A stretch of DNA of 64,000 nucleotides from Thuidium tamariscinum (taxonomy: Eukaryota > Streptophyta > Bryopsida > Hypnales > Thuidiaceae), in the NCBI GenBank assembly GCA_947034885.2, contig OX344754.2, positions 24,363,369 to 24,427,368 on the forward strand, given 5' to 3'. The first letter of the stretch is position 1. Each line of letters opens with the position of its first letter. Shown here one piece after another: positions 34,791 to 46,300 of this stretch. A program made the translations under genes and the position numbers. The notes under the pieces were generated by a model. The model was given only the letters and a program-made list of their open reading frames with translations. It was not told the DNA's origin and ran no database searches.

Positions 34791-35627
34791 GAAAGATTTG
34801 AATCATTTCATTTTGATTAAAGTGATGAAAGTTATGGGAGTTTTAGTTTGTAGATAGTTTATTGTAGTATATTGTAGTATATGGTAGTTATTGCCAATTG
34901 TGAATGTATAGAATTTTAATTAATTTATTTAAAAATTTATTAATAAAATAATAAATTCCCTCTAGCCCCCATCTCTAGGTTTTAAAAAAATTTATTAGTT
35001 AAAATTAATTACCTCCCTTCCCCTTTCCCTCCTACTTGTAATTTTGAGAACCCAATCAATTTGACAATCAATATAAGATAATTCAAAATCCCATATCATA
35101 TATCTCATATTTGTAGTTGGTACCACATGTAAATTTTATATTTATATAGTATCCATATTTGTATCCTAAATTCATATTTGGATGGCTCAGATTAAATCTC
35201 ACAAAAATCAAAGGCTTGTGATTTTTTGAAAAATCAACAACATTTTGGAAAGAAAGTATTTAAAAAGAAAAATCAACGACCTGTAATTTTTGAAAGGGTG
35301 GGGTGGGGAACTAATGGCAAACTAAGATGTGTGATACCTCTTTTGGGACCATAGCCGTAGTAGGAAGTTATAAAAGGCCTATTCTAAAATAAACTTTGAA
35401 GTCTTTTATTTAATTGAATTTTTATTATTTAAAGAAAACAAAAAAACATTGGATGCAGATTGTTTATTACAACATTACAACCATTGGCATAATTTTTTTC
35501 TGCATCATCTCAAAACAATGTACTAAAAGATCATACGGTTACATTATTCCCCCCATTTTTTTTTCAAAATTTAGTAGTTGTACTAGAAATGGGAGTTTTG
35601 TAGCAGTTATAGTGAAAACATAGTAAA

Positions 35628-36764
35628 AGACACTACAAGAGAAAGGGGTGTTTTAAGTAGTGTCCTAGACATCACATCTTTTCAGTAATGTCTTTTAAGT
35701 AAGGTTTTAAGTAAAATTTTACTAAAAAGACAATCATTTTGGTAAATTTTTACTTAACCCCTAAAGGACCAACATGCCTTTTTTGGCAACATAGCGATTT
35801 TGGGCAGGTACGTGTGGCTAGAGATTTCCATATTTTGGAACCAAACTTTAATAGAAGGTGTGGACGAGGAGTATCTTCAAAGCCCAACAATTTTCGTGAC
35901 TTTTGACTACATACTTGAAAAGTTATCGCATAAAATGTTGTTTGTTTCTCAACTCGGGCAGTTCGGGCAGATCAGAAAAAATCACTTTTTTTGAAAATAA
36001 AAATTTGAAATTGGTTTTATAGATTTATATATACATGGAAAGCTTTGAATCATTCCATTTGGATTAATGAGTCAAAAGTTATGAAGAATTTTAGTTTGCG
36101 GGTAGTTATGGATTCTCTTCTCTAAAATAAACTTTGAAGTCCTTTATTTTACTCAATTTTCAATATTTTTGAAAAAAAATTAAAAAAATGGGTTTAGGTT
36201 GTTTATTAAAACATTTGAACCATTGGGATTGGCATTTTTCAATTCAATAAATAAATTGTTACCATTTTGTATTTTGAATCATTCTCTATTTCTTTCTACT
36301 TACTATTTTTTTTGTACATGTTGTACAATTTCAAATGATATGAAAATTTTCAAGCATGTAGACAACTTGAATTGGAAAATGAATCCAAAGAGTTGCAACC
36401 ATTTTGGACATTTTTTCATACAAATGTGGCCTTCTGAAGTGCAGCTGCCCGGATTTTCGCAGTGGCAAAAAAATGATTTTTGTAACTTCAAACACTAATA
36501 TCTTGCAATCTACATGGTGGAAATTTCTGAAATTTTTTCTACATCTTCCCAAACTAGTTCACTAAAAGATCCTACGGTTACATATGTCAAAAAATGTTTT
36601 TTTCCTGAAATTTGGTAGCTGTCCTAGAAATTACAGTTTTGGAGCAGTTTTTGTGGAAACATAGTTGCGGTCCTTTAAGGGTTAAAACCTTACTTGAAAG
36701 ACATTACTTAAAAGATGTGATGTCTAGGACACTACTTAAAACACCCCTTTCTCTTGTAGTGAGA
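35628..36764. mobile_element. CACTA element carrying a nested TTAA element
   Basis: Ends CACTACAAGAGAAAGGGGTG and, at the right, CACCCCTTTCTCTTGTAGTG lie at 35631 and 36761. The inverted arms continue for about 50 bp (AAGTAGTGTCCTAGACATCA). The 3-bp duplication AGA is at 35628-35630 and 36762-36764. Without the TTAA element inside, the CACTA unit is about 203 bp, a MITE similar in size to those at 20592 and 25234 but of another subfamily. Confidence 0.85.
35754..36685 (+). mobile_element. TTAA-family element, copy F, best preserved
   Basis: The body is 35758-36681 (924 bp). Ends CCCCTAAAGGACCAAC and, reverse complemented, CCCTTAAAGGACCGC, flanked by exact TTAA on both sides (35754-35757 and 36682-36685). 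The interior shares the family text (TTTTTGGCAACATAGCGATT, TTTGGGCAG, ATCTTGCAATCTACATGG). It lies inside the CACTA MITE and is the youngest layer of this nest. It codes for nothing recognisable. Confidence 0.85.
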
Positions 36765-36778
36765 CCTTTAGGGATTAA

Positions 36779-38956
36779 GTCAATTCAATTAATGTGCTCT
36801 ACAACAATAACTTGTACTTGAATTTGAAAATATGCAAAGTTGCAAAGCATTGTTTGAGCCTTTGTGGTGTCATTGTTTTTGAATTCTAAATAAAATAATT
36901 ATAAAGTGACACTATTTTTATTCAATCTCAATTATATATTGCCATCTAATATTCTTTGAACTTTCACTCATCTTTATTTCAATTCGTCTAACTTTTATCT
37001 ATTTTTAATAATTTTGTTTTACTTTTGTCTAAAATTCACTTAATTTATGTAAGGGGCTTCTTGTAATTGAATGAAAGTAAGTGGCCAATATCATTAGACT
37101 CTAAAAAAGCCTAATAGGAGGCAAATATAGACATTCTAATTGGAACATGTCGAAAGAAAATACTAGTTGATAAGATCCCAAATTAAAAAACATTTATTTT
37201 TGCATGTTTAAAAATATATATATATAAATTAAATCAAAACTTTAGACAAAAATTAGAATGATATGAATGGCCAAGTCAATAGCATTATAAAAAAAAACAT
37301 ATTCACATTGCTTTTTAACCATACTTGAACCAAGTTTATCCATTTTATATAGATTATACTGTAAATTCTAAAAAAACATTCATCATCCATCCATTTGATG
37401 CAAGTTCTTTTACAATGAGGGAATATTTCTTATCTAAAGTAGTACAAAGTATCACAATTATACCACCTCTATTTAGGTTATCATCCTTCAAATTTTATAA
37501 ATATATTTTCTCCTATAATAGAAGAATACTTTACAACTACATGTAATTATTTGTTTTGCAATTTTGAGGTGCTTTTGTTTGCACCAAGGCACTTAATGGT
37601 TAAGAAAACATTCTTACCAAGTTGGTACATCATTCCTAAGAGTTAAAATAGTATGATACTAATAGTATAATAACTAAAAATATTGTATTGTCTGTAGAGA
37701 ATATTTTCTTAAAACTTTGTTTGAGGGTATGGTAGAATTTAATGACTAAGAACATGTAGAAAAAATTATAAATTATAAAATTTCTTATCAATTACAAAAT
37801 ATACTTAAAATTTTGAATTTTTTGAATAGGTGTAGAACACTCTAATATTTTCAATTTTCAATTTTATTTCATTAAATAATATGGCTTTTCAATGTCAACC
37901 TATAATAAAATATTTATTCATAGAAATATCTATACCACTCAAACTCAATAGAAACTAAATCTAGAAAGCTTAATTTTTTTCAGCTTCATTTAGCTAAGAA
38001 AATGTTATCCTAATACATATCAAAAATCTAGTTTCAATTTTTTTAAATGATAACAAATATGACTTAAATTTATTTCATATTTTTGAGGGAAAATTCCATG
38101 TGAAAATAAAAACAAGTACACAACTTATATTTATTTTAGAAATGTAAATATTATATAACATTAACAAAGTTGTACAAATTGGAATGAAAATTAATCATAT
38201 CAAAAATATAAAAAAGAGTTTTTGGCATCTAAAAAGTTACTTTCAATTGTTACAAATTTTATACTGTAACTTAAAAACCTTCATATTAATATCTAAGCAA
38301 CCAAAAGTAGCTAGTTCTATATCTATTGGAGTTAAAATACAATATAACAACTAAAAGAAGTTATTATGTCCTACAATTTTTAAAATAAAAATAACTTTTG
38401 AAAGTTAATATATTTAACTATATTTTTCCTATGATTTGAATTTTCTAGTCATTATGTTAAATTTTTAAGGAACTAACAAGTATGCAATGCCTCCTTTGAT
38501 TCTTACATAATTTTATAGAAAAATTATTGTTAACATTCTTTTTCTCAACATTATTCAACAAGACCATCACTTTAAAGGTTGACACAAAAAATCAAACTAT
38601 TCTATCATTTAATGTTCTTCAAATATTCTTCAAAATTATTTAATATAATAAAATAGATTCTTGCAAGCTTCAATAAGAATTCTATACCAAATTAAAAACT
38701 CAAAATTGATTGCAAATGATTTAGGTGATTTGGAACACATCATATCTACAAAATTACAAGCCTTCATAATGACATAAATTGTAAGATGTTCACACTCTAG
38801 TCCTTTACTTTAGAAGAGCAATTTTACACCCATTGTTTCCAAAATAAATCACCAAAACCTACTCTTAAAGAAAAGACTATAATAAACAAATTAGGAGTGC
38901 AACTCTTCTCATTGCCAAGACATTTTTTGTTGAATGAAGATATGGCTCTAATTTTT
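36779..38956. other. AT-rich non-coding stretch
   Basis: About 2.2 kb of very AT-rich sequence with no exon, inverted end or tandem array that I can support. The 73-codon frame at 37325-37546 shows no family features. Confidence 0.45.
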
Positions 38957-39063
38957 ATTGGAACATGCTTTCACTCACCAACAAGACTGTAAAAAAATCT
39001 GAACATAATAACAGGAACTAGGCACAGTATGAAAAACTGGCGCTTTTGGGTGTACCTACCTTA
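38957..39063. mobile_element. 3' half of the Tc1/mariner-like MITE
   Basis: The text GGAACATGCTTTCACTCACC through TGGCGCTTTTGGGTGTACCT matches the right half of the element at 13613-13885 and ends with the same CCTACCT before TA. The left half is missing. Confidence 0.75.
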
Positions 39064-40309
39064 TATCACTATTGTAATTCAATTGTGGAGGAACACTAGA
39101 TAGTACAAAACAATTAAAGCCACTCTTGTTTTCTATCAAATGGGAAAATTTCTATACCACCAAAATATAGTTACAAGACGTACAGTCAATTGCTTGCAAT
39201 CAATATTGCATGCAAGAATCTTGTGGCAAGCGTAACATTCATGAATAAATCACAAGCATGGATCGACAGCGAAAAGATGCTAAGGTAGACAAAAGGGTGT
39301 AAAAATTGTTGAAAAGGTACATTTCCTAATATCAAAGGACACAATTAAAAACCAAAAGGCAGAGTCTGAGAAATGGAGTCGACAGGAAAGATCAATGAGG
39401 ATACGTACTCTCCATGGTGTCCGTGTTGCCAAAACACCGCTAACTCGTAGAATAAGTTCTCAATGACAGAAGGGATCAGTGCACATAATGATTCAAATAA
39501 GTAGACATCCTCTTCCAACATAACCGTGTAAGTTCGGCTTACAAGATGCTTTGATTTTGTCCGAGCTAGGCTATTCTTCTGCTTGTCAATGAGTAGTATA
39601 AATCTCGTCTATTACAACAGCCTCTCGCATGATTAGTCTTGAAATATAAGGATTCTTGCAGAAGTCACGTCACACTTCCCAAGAATGTCTAAATTATCAA
39701 AGTAGTTAAGATCAAAAAATAAAACACAGAACTCCATGATCGAAATATGAACAAGTTAGTTCAGAAAAATCGACTTAGTTGCATACCTAGATGAATTCTA
39801 GTAGTTTCAGAAAAGCTTGTGCTGATGTTTTGATTACACAATTACAAATACAGAAAATTAGATTCCCTATGACATTCCTTCCATTTCATCCTATGATTAA
39901 GGTAAGATTCCTGACCTGAAGTGAGCTCCTCACTATAGCAACTTCGGGTAACCCGAACGAAGATTAGTACATACAACATTAAATAACATGGCTCAAAGAT
40001 TTTCTGACAGTGCATCATCAGGGTTGGTTGTCCATTTAGTGGAACAGTCTCACATTCATCCATTACAAGTGTCTGGATATGATCGTCTAAAGAATTAACT
40101 CTAGTAAATTTATATTGTGCAAAAAGGATTAAGAGAAGAACCACTTACAAGGAGAAACAAAGGGGAGATTTGCTGGGTGACCATCCTTCTCAAGTACGTA
40201 ATCACCAGCTTTGTCTTCAATAACGTCGCTAAAACTGAATTCAAGTAAAAAAAATATCTGGAACAGATCAGAGCAGCTTATGGTGCAATCGCACTTGGTC
40301 TCAGCAAAG
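39064..40309. other. Intergenic or degenerate minus-strand region
   Basis: Sequence becomes less AT-rich. Minus frames at 39842-40144 (with VMDECETVPLNGQPTLMMHC) and 40129-40422 (with EDKAGDYVLEKDGHPANLPF) do not match a family I know and are probably 3' UTR or intronic DNA of the possible gene ending at 40310. Confidence 0.3.
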
Positions 40310-40436
40310 TCAGTGTAGTCCAAAGGTGTCCTTAAGTTCATTTCTAACACGCATGCTAACATCATTCTTAACACTAAGAGGGAATGGACCATAAAGGTAA
40401 ATAATGATGATGGGAATTGCACAGATTAGTTGCCAG
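40310..40436 (-). CDS. Possible terminal exon of an unidentified membrane protein
   Basis: After an acceptor-like TTTTCTTGCAG (40447-40437), the minus strand reads WQLICAIPIIIIYLYGPFPL, then SVKNDVSMRVRNELKDTFGL and H, and stops at 40312-40310. The first 15 or so residues form a convincing membrane helix, the rest a charged tail. I do not recognise the family. Further exons would lie upstream on the minus strand, beyond or across the plus-strand phosphatase gene. A candidate coding patch in 42140-42270 (FYDYLLKLCLRGFAYALLEV) might belong to it. The whole model is tentative. Confidence 0.3.
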
Positions 40437-40497
40437 CTGCAAGAAAATTTGGTTAGAAGCAAAATAGATGCTTCTAACCAATTTTGTCGCTGCAGAG
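40434..40497. other. Compact inverted repeat (hairpin)
   Basis: AAAATTTGGTTAGAAGC and GCTTCTAACCAATTTTG pair across a loop of about 8-10 bases, with GCTGC and GCAGC further out. A transcript from either strand would form a stem of about 25 bp with small bulges. On the minus strand it covers the acceptor of the possible exon at 40310-40436. Confidence 0.6.
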
Positions 40498-40634
40498 TAG
40501 AGCAGCAACACTTAAGCTAGAATAAACCAAATTATTCATGAAGAAGTGGCCAAAGAGATGAGAATTAATATAAAGCAGGTGATGATGATCATGAGCAGTG
40601 GCAAGATATTGCGGTGGATATTGAAGAAGGATGT

Positions 40635-41198
40635 ATGAGCGAAATCATGACCCTGCCGCCTATGAGGCGGGAGGACCATGGCAAGAAAACACTCGTCCTG
40701 GACTTGGACGAGACACTGGTCCACTCCTCCTTCAAGCCCACCCGCAACTACGACTTCGTGATCAACGTCGAAATTGAGGGCCGGATGACAACCGTTTACG
40801 TGCTGAAGCGCCCCTACGTAGACCAATTCCTGCAAGCCGTCTCCAGAAAGTTCGAAGTCGTCGTGTTCACGGCCAGTTTGCGCAAGTATGCAGACCCATT
40901 GCTGGATGTGCTCGATCGTGACAACCTCATCCAGCACCGTCTCTACAGAAACTCCTGCCGCCCTATGCAAGGAGGGTTTGTGAAAGACCTTTCCCGCTTA
41001 GGCAGACCCCTCAGCAAGACCATCATCGTCGATAACAACCCCCACTCGTACCTGCTGCAGCCAAACAACGCCATCGCCATCGGCACTTACATCGACAACT
41101 CACGGGACAGAGAATTGCTTGACCTCATCGACTACCTGGATAACGTCGATACTTACGAAAATGTCACTACCGCACTGGGAAACACTCAACATCATTGA
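40635..41198 (+). CDS. SCP-type CTD phosphatase (HAD family), single exon, 187 aa
   Basis: The frame has the small CTD-phosphatase domain (FCP1/SCP, NIF family) from residue 15 or so: catalytic KKTLVLDLDETLVHSSF with the DxDxT motif, NVEIEGRMTTVYVLKRPYVD, FEVVVFTASLRKYADPLLD, and GFVKDLSRLGRPLSKTIIVD followed by the DNNPHS motif. Such enzymes remove phosphate from serine or threonine, classically on the RNA polymerase II C-terminal domain. I chose ATG at 40635 (MSEIMTLPPMRRED). The frame is open back to 40569, and an acceptor-like AAAGCAG precedes 40578, so an upstream exon is possible. It is visibly GC-richer than its surroundings and without introns, unlike every other gene here. Confidence 0.85.
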   Translation: MSEIMTLPPMRREDHGKKTLVLDLDETLVHSSFKPTRNYDFVINVEIEGRMTTVYVLKRPYVDQFLQAVSRKFEVVVFTASLRKYADPLLDVLDRDNLIQHRLYRNSCRPMQGGFVKDLSRLGRPLSKTIIVDNNPHSYLLQPNNAIAIGTYIDNSRDRELLDLIDYLDNVDTYENVTTALGNTQHH

Positions 41199-43366
41199 CA
41201 TTCGTTTCGCTGTTCTGGCCTCTACTTTTAAGAATTGAACCTCACTACACATACTAGTACGCTCTTTTCTTTAATTCAACTAAGTAGGTGGTGCACTGCA
41301 CACAACTGAGACTCGGCCCATCATGACAAATTAATACTCGGCTATTTATTCCATTCTGAGTAGGCAAAGAACAAGTATTCTAAGTCAGATTTTACTAAAC
41401 CTGACAAGTTAAATTACTCCCTGCGTTCACTTTGATGGAAGCAGCAAGATCGTTAGATAATTTAGCTGTAGTAAGCTTAATGAGCTCGAAAAGATATAAG
41501 CGGTCAAGGAAATCATGTATCACTTCATTCAATTGCAAAACTCATAAGAGAGTCAATTCAAGCTCGCGTTGAGATTGAATGATTAACATCAAATTACATG
41601 AATTTACAAGTTCCGTCAAAAGTCTGGTCAAACTGCAAAATTTTGATTTACATATCCAAGGCAAAGAATCTACGTTAACCTACAAATAAATCGAAATGAC
41701 GTATGGAGGGGAATTGAGGAAGAGGGTAGAGAGTCACCTGGTTGGAAAAGCTACATGTCTGTCCTCAACAGTTCAAGAGTTACACCCAATCAGATCAGCG
41801 AATTTCACGCGCACAAATTTTCTATCTACTACAATGCTATTAACACATCAAGCCCACTTCGGTCACCATAATCTTTTTCCCTGCATGAAAACGTAAACTT
41901 AGCTGATTTCAAGAGTATTTTCGCAATTTTCAAGCTGATCAGTCTGAAAAACACATGCATTCAGAACTCCTGAAAAAACCAACTACGAATGACTGTAGCG
42001 AACAGTTAATTAGTAGGAGGCAGGCCTCTGAATATAGGGGCTGAGAGGATTTTAAGAATAAGGAAAAGATTTCAAATCATAAAATCATAAAATCGTGTCA
42101 AACAAACAATCAGAGAGAAAGAACATATTTGTGAAGGTATGTATTGAAATATTGGGTCACTTCCAAAAGAGCATATGCAAATCCACGAAGACACAATTTC
42201 AGCAAATAATCGTAAAAAATGGATGTTGTCACCTCCGCAATAACGCCTGGAGGCTGTGGAGATTTCCCCCCCCCCCTCTACTGTCTTCAGTACCGTTCTC
42301 AGCAAATTAAGGATCCCTTACCAATCGCAAGCTCGAAAGCATGAATCTTAGTGCGTAAGAAATTAAAGTAACTTAAGTAGGTATTTATACAATCACAGCA
42401 AATGAACACGAACCTTGAAATTGAGATGGAGAAACTCTTCAGAAAAACGCCTGCCAAATCACTCCTGCACGCCTCTAACAGAATTCTGAACAACATTTGC
42501 AAGCACATCACAGAATCGTGACGTACAAATAATATTGCATTTAATCACTAAGCAATGATTATCATTATGCCCTAGATATGAAGGTCATCGTAACAATGAA
42601 GTTACCTAACATCACGGTTCGAGCATATGCAGGTCCATAAGAATTAGTCGGATAATACTTATTCCACAGCTGAAGTTCGCTTTGGAATCAATATTTTGCT
42701 CTAAGATGGGTCAGAAACGCCGTTACACAGAAAAAAAATCAAAGCTCATGAAAGCGACACAAGGGGCAAACTAGGTGTTTATAACCCATAGGACCAAAAG
42801 AATGAGATTAACAATCATCTGCTCAACTGAGCAAGACGAGAAATTAAACCTCTCAACTCTCCCAGAAGGACAGTCAAAGAGAACAGAACAATGAAGCTAC
42901 AGCCTCTTTCCTCAAAATGAAACAAATTCTCATCAAAGGTGGGCACTACAAGAAGCATTTCTTGACGGGTAAGTGCAAACATCTCTAAGAAGCAAAATGT
43001 TGGCGATTTGTAGCCAAATAATGCATGCCCCTACAGGGATTAGGATAAGGCATGTGATAGATAAATTACTAAAGAGACCTAACGGAAAATTTGAGCTTTT
43101 AAAAAGACACATGCCTTCTCACTAGACTATCTCACTGACTCAAATTCATCTAGTAAGGCCTGAACCTCACACTAAACAGACCAATTTATAATTAGAGCAA
43201 ACACACTGTGCCCATTTGCTTTCTAGACAACAGCCTCCTTCAAGGTTCTCAAAACCTGTCTACCGGTATGCAGATGAGAGGGCTCGAAGAATGGATACTC
43301 CACAGAAGGTGGGGCATTAAGAATATGAGGTACTGAAAATAAGGATCTCGTTGAGATCAGTCAGTC
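41199..43366. other. Intergenic region between phosphatase and PP2A-B genes
   Basis: No certain exon. On the minus strand 42270-42140 reads through EVTTSIFYDYLLKLCLRGFA, and 42475-42415 has an exon-like patch, both perhaps parts of the gene ending at 40310. A poly-C run lies at about 42267-42276. CACTACAAGAAGCATTTCTT at 42947 looks like a lone CACTA-type end. DNA near 43300 is probably PP2A-B 3' UTR. Confidence 0.35.
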
Positions 43367-46300
43367 CTAGGCGTAGTACATGTACAAGCTGTTGGAGGCA
43401 GCACAGGCGATAACGTTTGCTTGCGGATGCCACGCTAGATGTAGCAGCTTTGATGCGAAATCATGGGCCCCTCCATTAAAATCCGATGATCCTGGACTCC
43501 CATCGCCCCCTGTTACTGCACCAAATGCCAGAACTCAATCTGACAAATTTTCGTGCTAAACCACAAAACGAACTGCAAATAATCAACTGTCTAGACCAAC
43601 TGGAAAAGTTGGTCTAAAAAATCATCACGGAAAGTCAAATTAATCCGATAAATGAAATACCTCGTCTATTGCGACCACCCCGAGCGAGGTTGGCAAGTCT
43701 GCTTGGAGGTTTCGATGATGGTGTCACCAATCGCCTACTGAAATGACAGAAATATACAAAAGTATGAAGTGGGTTAAGCTAAAAATCCACCACACTAATC
43801 ATTGCAGAATCACCAAACAGAGGATAATAAAGAACACAAATGAAATAGACGTCATACAGTACAAAAAAGGGTCAATTACAGTGAAGGCAAATAGCAGCCA
43901 AACCTAGCCAAGAGGCCACAGAAAGAAAAAAAGGAGGTAACCAACCTATTGGGACTTTTGCTCGCTTCCAAGGTGGATCCCTCTTCACTGCCGGGAGAAG
44001 CTCCAAAGACGCGAAACAAATTACTGGAAATCAAATTGCTCACATTTAATGACCTTAATGAAAACAATCTAAGCGCAGTAAGACATAGAGTCGATAATAC
44101 ATTAAACACGTCCGGGATTTTAATGTGTGATCACAAATCTCCACAAGAAACATCAGCAGTATATAAAAAAAGGGGTACCTGCAGAACGTGACATACCTAT
44201 AAGACCCGGTGGCAACACGCTGACCATCTCCACTAAGGCAGCACTCAAACTTGTCAAATATTGAGTCATTCTCGTATAAATCACAAAGCTGCCAAACCAA
44301 AAACCCACTGAATTAGGGTAGGGTTTACGCCATAAGATCTAACCCCGAGGAATCTCAAGCACAGTGATAACAAAGAACGAATTGGAAAGCCCTTTACCCT
44401 GTAAACATTGTAACCTATACTCAAATCTAGAGCATGCGAGTGAAAGAATTTTTTTGATAATTGTCCCATTATTAACAGCCGGATATACGACAAATATAAT
44501 CAGAAAATGCTACAAAGTAAGTAGAGGTGAAGATACCAAGTATGGGGCTACAAAAGATTCCACTTGTCCCACACCTAAGAAACGTACACAAAGTATACAA
44601 GACTCTATCCTATTGGCACGTGTACCTTTGGCCGCAAATATTCATGCACTTTGAGGGTAGCGACAGGAGAGGCTTCCATGTTCACATCCCACAACTGCCA
44701 CAACAAGCCCCCACAACATCAAGACTTAGTGCTGCAACCAAAAGAAGAAAGCGTGTTTCCACACCAATTGGACAGATAGAAGGTGGGGAGGAATCTATCC
44801 TAGTGAATTCTACAATAAAAAGACAAATTTTCTAAATAAAAGCTAAATATGTAGTGAGCATCATAAGGCTGACCTTGAGAGTCATATAATCCCTGCTGAG
44901 GATGTATCGACCACCTCTAGCAAACTTGATATCAGATATTGATGCGATGATCTCTGTAAAGAAAGATCTCGTTCCTGCAGGCTCGTGCTCCTCAAAGCTG
45001 GTATAAACACTTCCACAACTTCAGAAGACTAATCGTTTCAAGACTAGCAAACCTAACCAAGTGCACTGCCTCTAAATCATATCAGGCTCATAAGCTTAAG
45101 ACTAAGCATCAAGATTAATCAAAGACAAAGCAGATTCTTGAAGATAACAATTAAAATAAAGTACGAAGTCAGATATACATGAACAAAACAGAATCAGACC
45201 TGACTTCATCTACTTATTTCACAAACCATAACATCGTTGAGTGACGAACAGGAATGAAGAGAGCGTACAGCTTAGAATGCCTATCACAAAGAGCCGACTG
45301 TCGCATATCAATAAGGCGGATGGAGCCCTTGCTGCTACTGTAAGCTAACATATTGCAGTGTGTCGGATGAAATTCAGCGGATGTGATAACCTCTGCTTTC
45401 ACGAACCCGGAATCACCGTTAACATAATAAAACCTTTACTTCCCAAACACCCAGCCCTTAATAAGATTGAGGTGAGAACCGAATAAGAAGCTGCTCACAC
45501 ACTACTGTCATCAGAAGTCATTTACCTGTAAGGTCTTCCATATTGACAGGCTTTATATCAACAATATTGAAGCTTTGGTCACTGATCTCCAAGTTCCATA
45601 AATTTATTCTCAGATCATCAGCAGATACGTACGTTTCGCAGTCGCTGGATACAATAAACACATAAAATCAATACTACAAGATACACTCGAATTGAACTAG
45701 CTATTCTCCCAGGATCTACGTCCAAACAAGAACTTCAGAGTACGATGAAATGAAGTTCAAACCGTATCACAAGACTCCAGATTCAACACCTTGAGCACAA
45801 CAATGACTCACAAGCATGTAATTCAGACTAGAGCCTTTAAGACAAAGCATTCAGATTTAATACGACGGAAAAATTCAAGTATGTCTCATGCATGCAACAC
45901 TAAGTGTGCGTGAGATTTGCAAAATCTTGCAACCTTAATTAATTTTTATAAATTTTGTTTTGTTTATCTAATATTTGTACAGAATAGATTTCCAAATATT
46001 CAATAATTCAAAGAGAACAGGAATATATCACTTAGTAAACAACATTTCCAGTCCAAAAAATGCTATAAAAATCATCTAAAAACACCAAATTCGAACTTAT
46101 AGCATTGTTTTTCTTTGAAAATCACGAAAATATTCATTCAACAATCAATATTAAAGAGAATTTTTAATTTTTAATTTTTGGTTTCAAATTCTCTTGATAA
46201 GTACTGTCCAGTACAATACTAGATCCAAACGTATAAAAATAATCTATGGGTAATAGTTTACAATTTTCGTTCGAAAGTCATCGCTAAAATAACTTCTAAG

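Larger units (their letters stand above)
34395..36778 (+). mobile_element. TTAA-family element, copy E, split by a CACTA element
   Basis: TTAA at 34395-34398 precedes TTCCTAAAGGACCAAAC. The 3' end CCTTTAGGGA with TTAA at 36775-36778 is found only after passing the CACTA insertion at 35631-36761. Without that insertion the body is about 1.24 kb, longer than its relatives because of a TATCTC microsatellite (34667-34790) and extra AT-rich DNA at about 34900-35400. It is the outermost and oldest member of a three-level nest. Confidence 0.75.

Noticed and set aside
37325-37546. 73-codon plus frame
   Set aside because: AT-rich chance frame with no motif or splice context.
40536-40970. 144-codon minus-strand frame
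   Set aside because: It lies entirely antisense to the SCP-type phosphatase gene, whose plus-strand protein is conserved.
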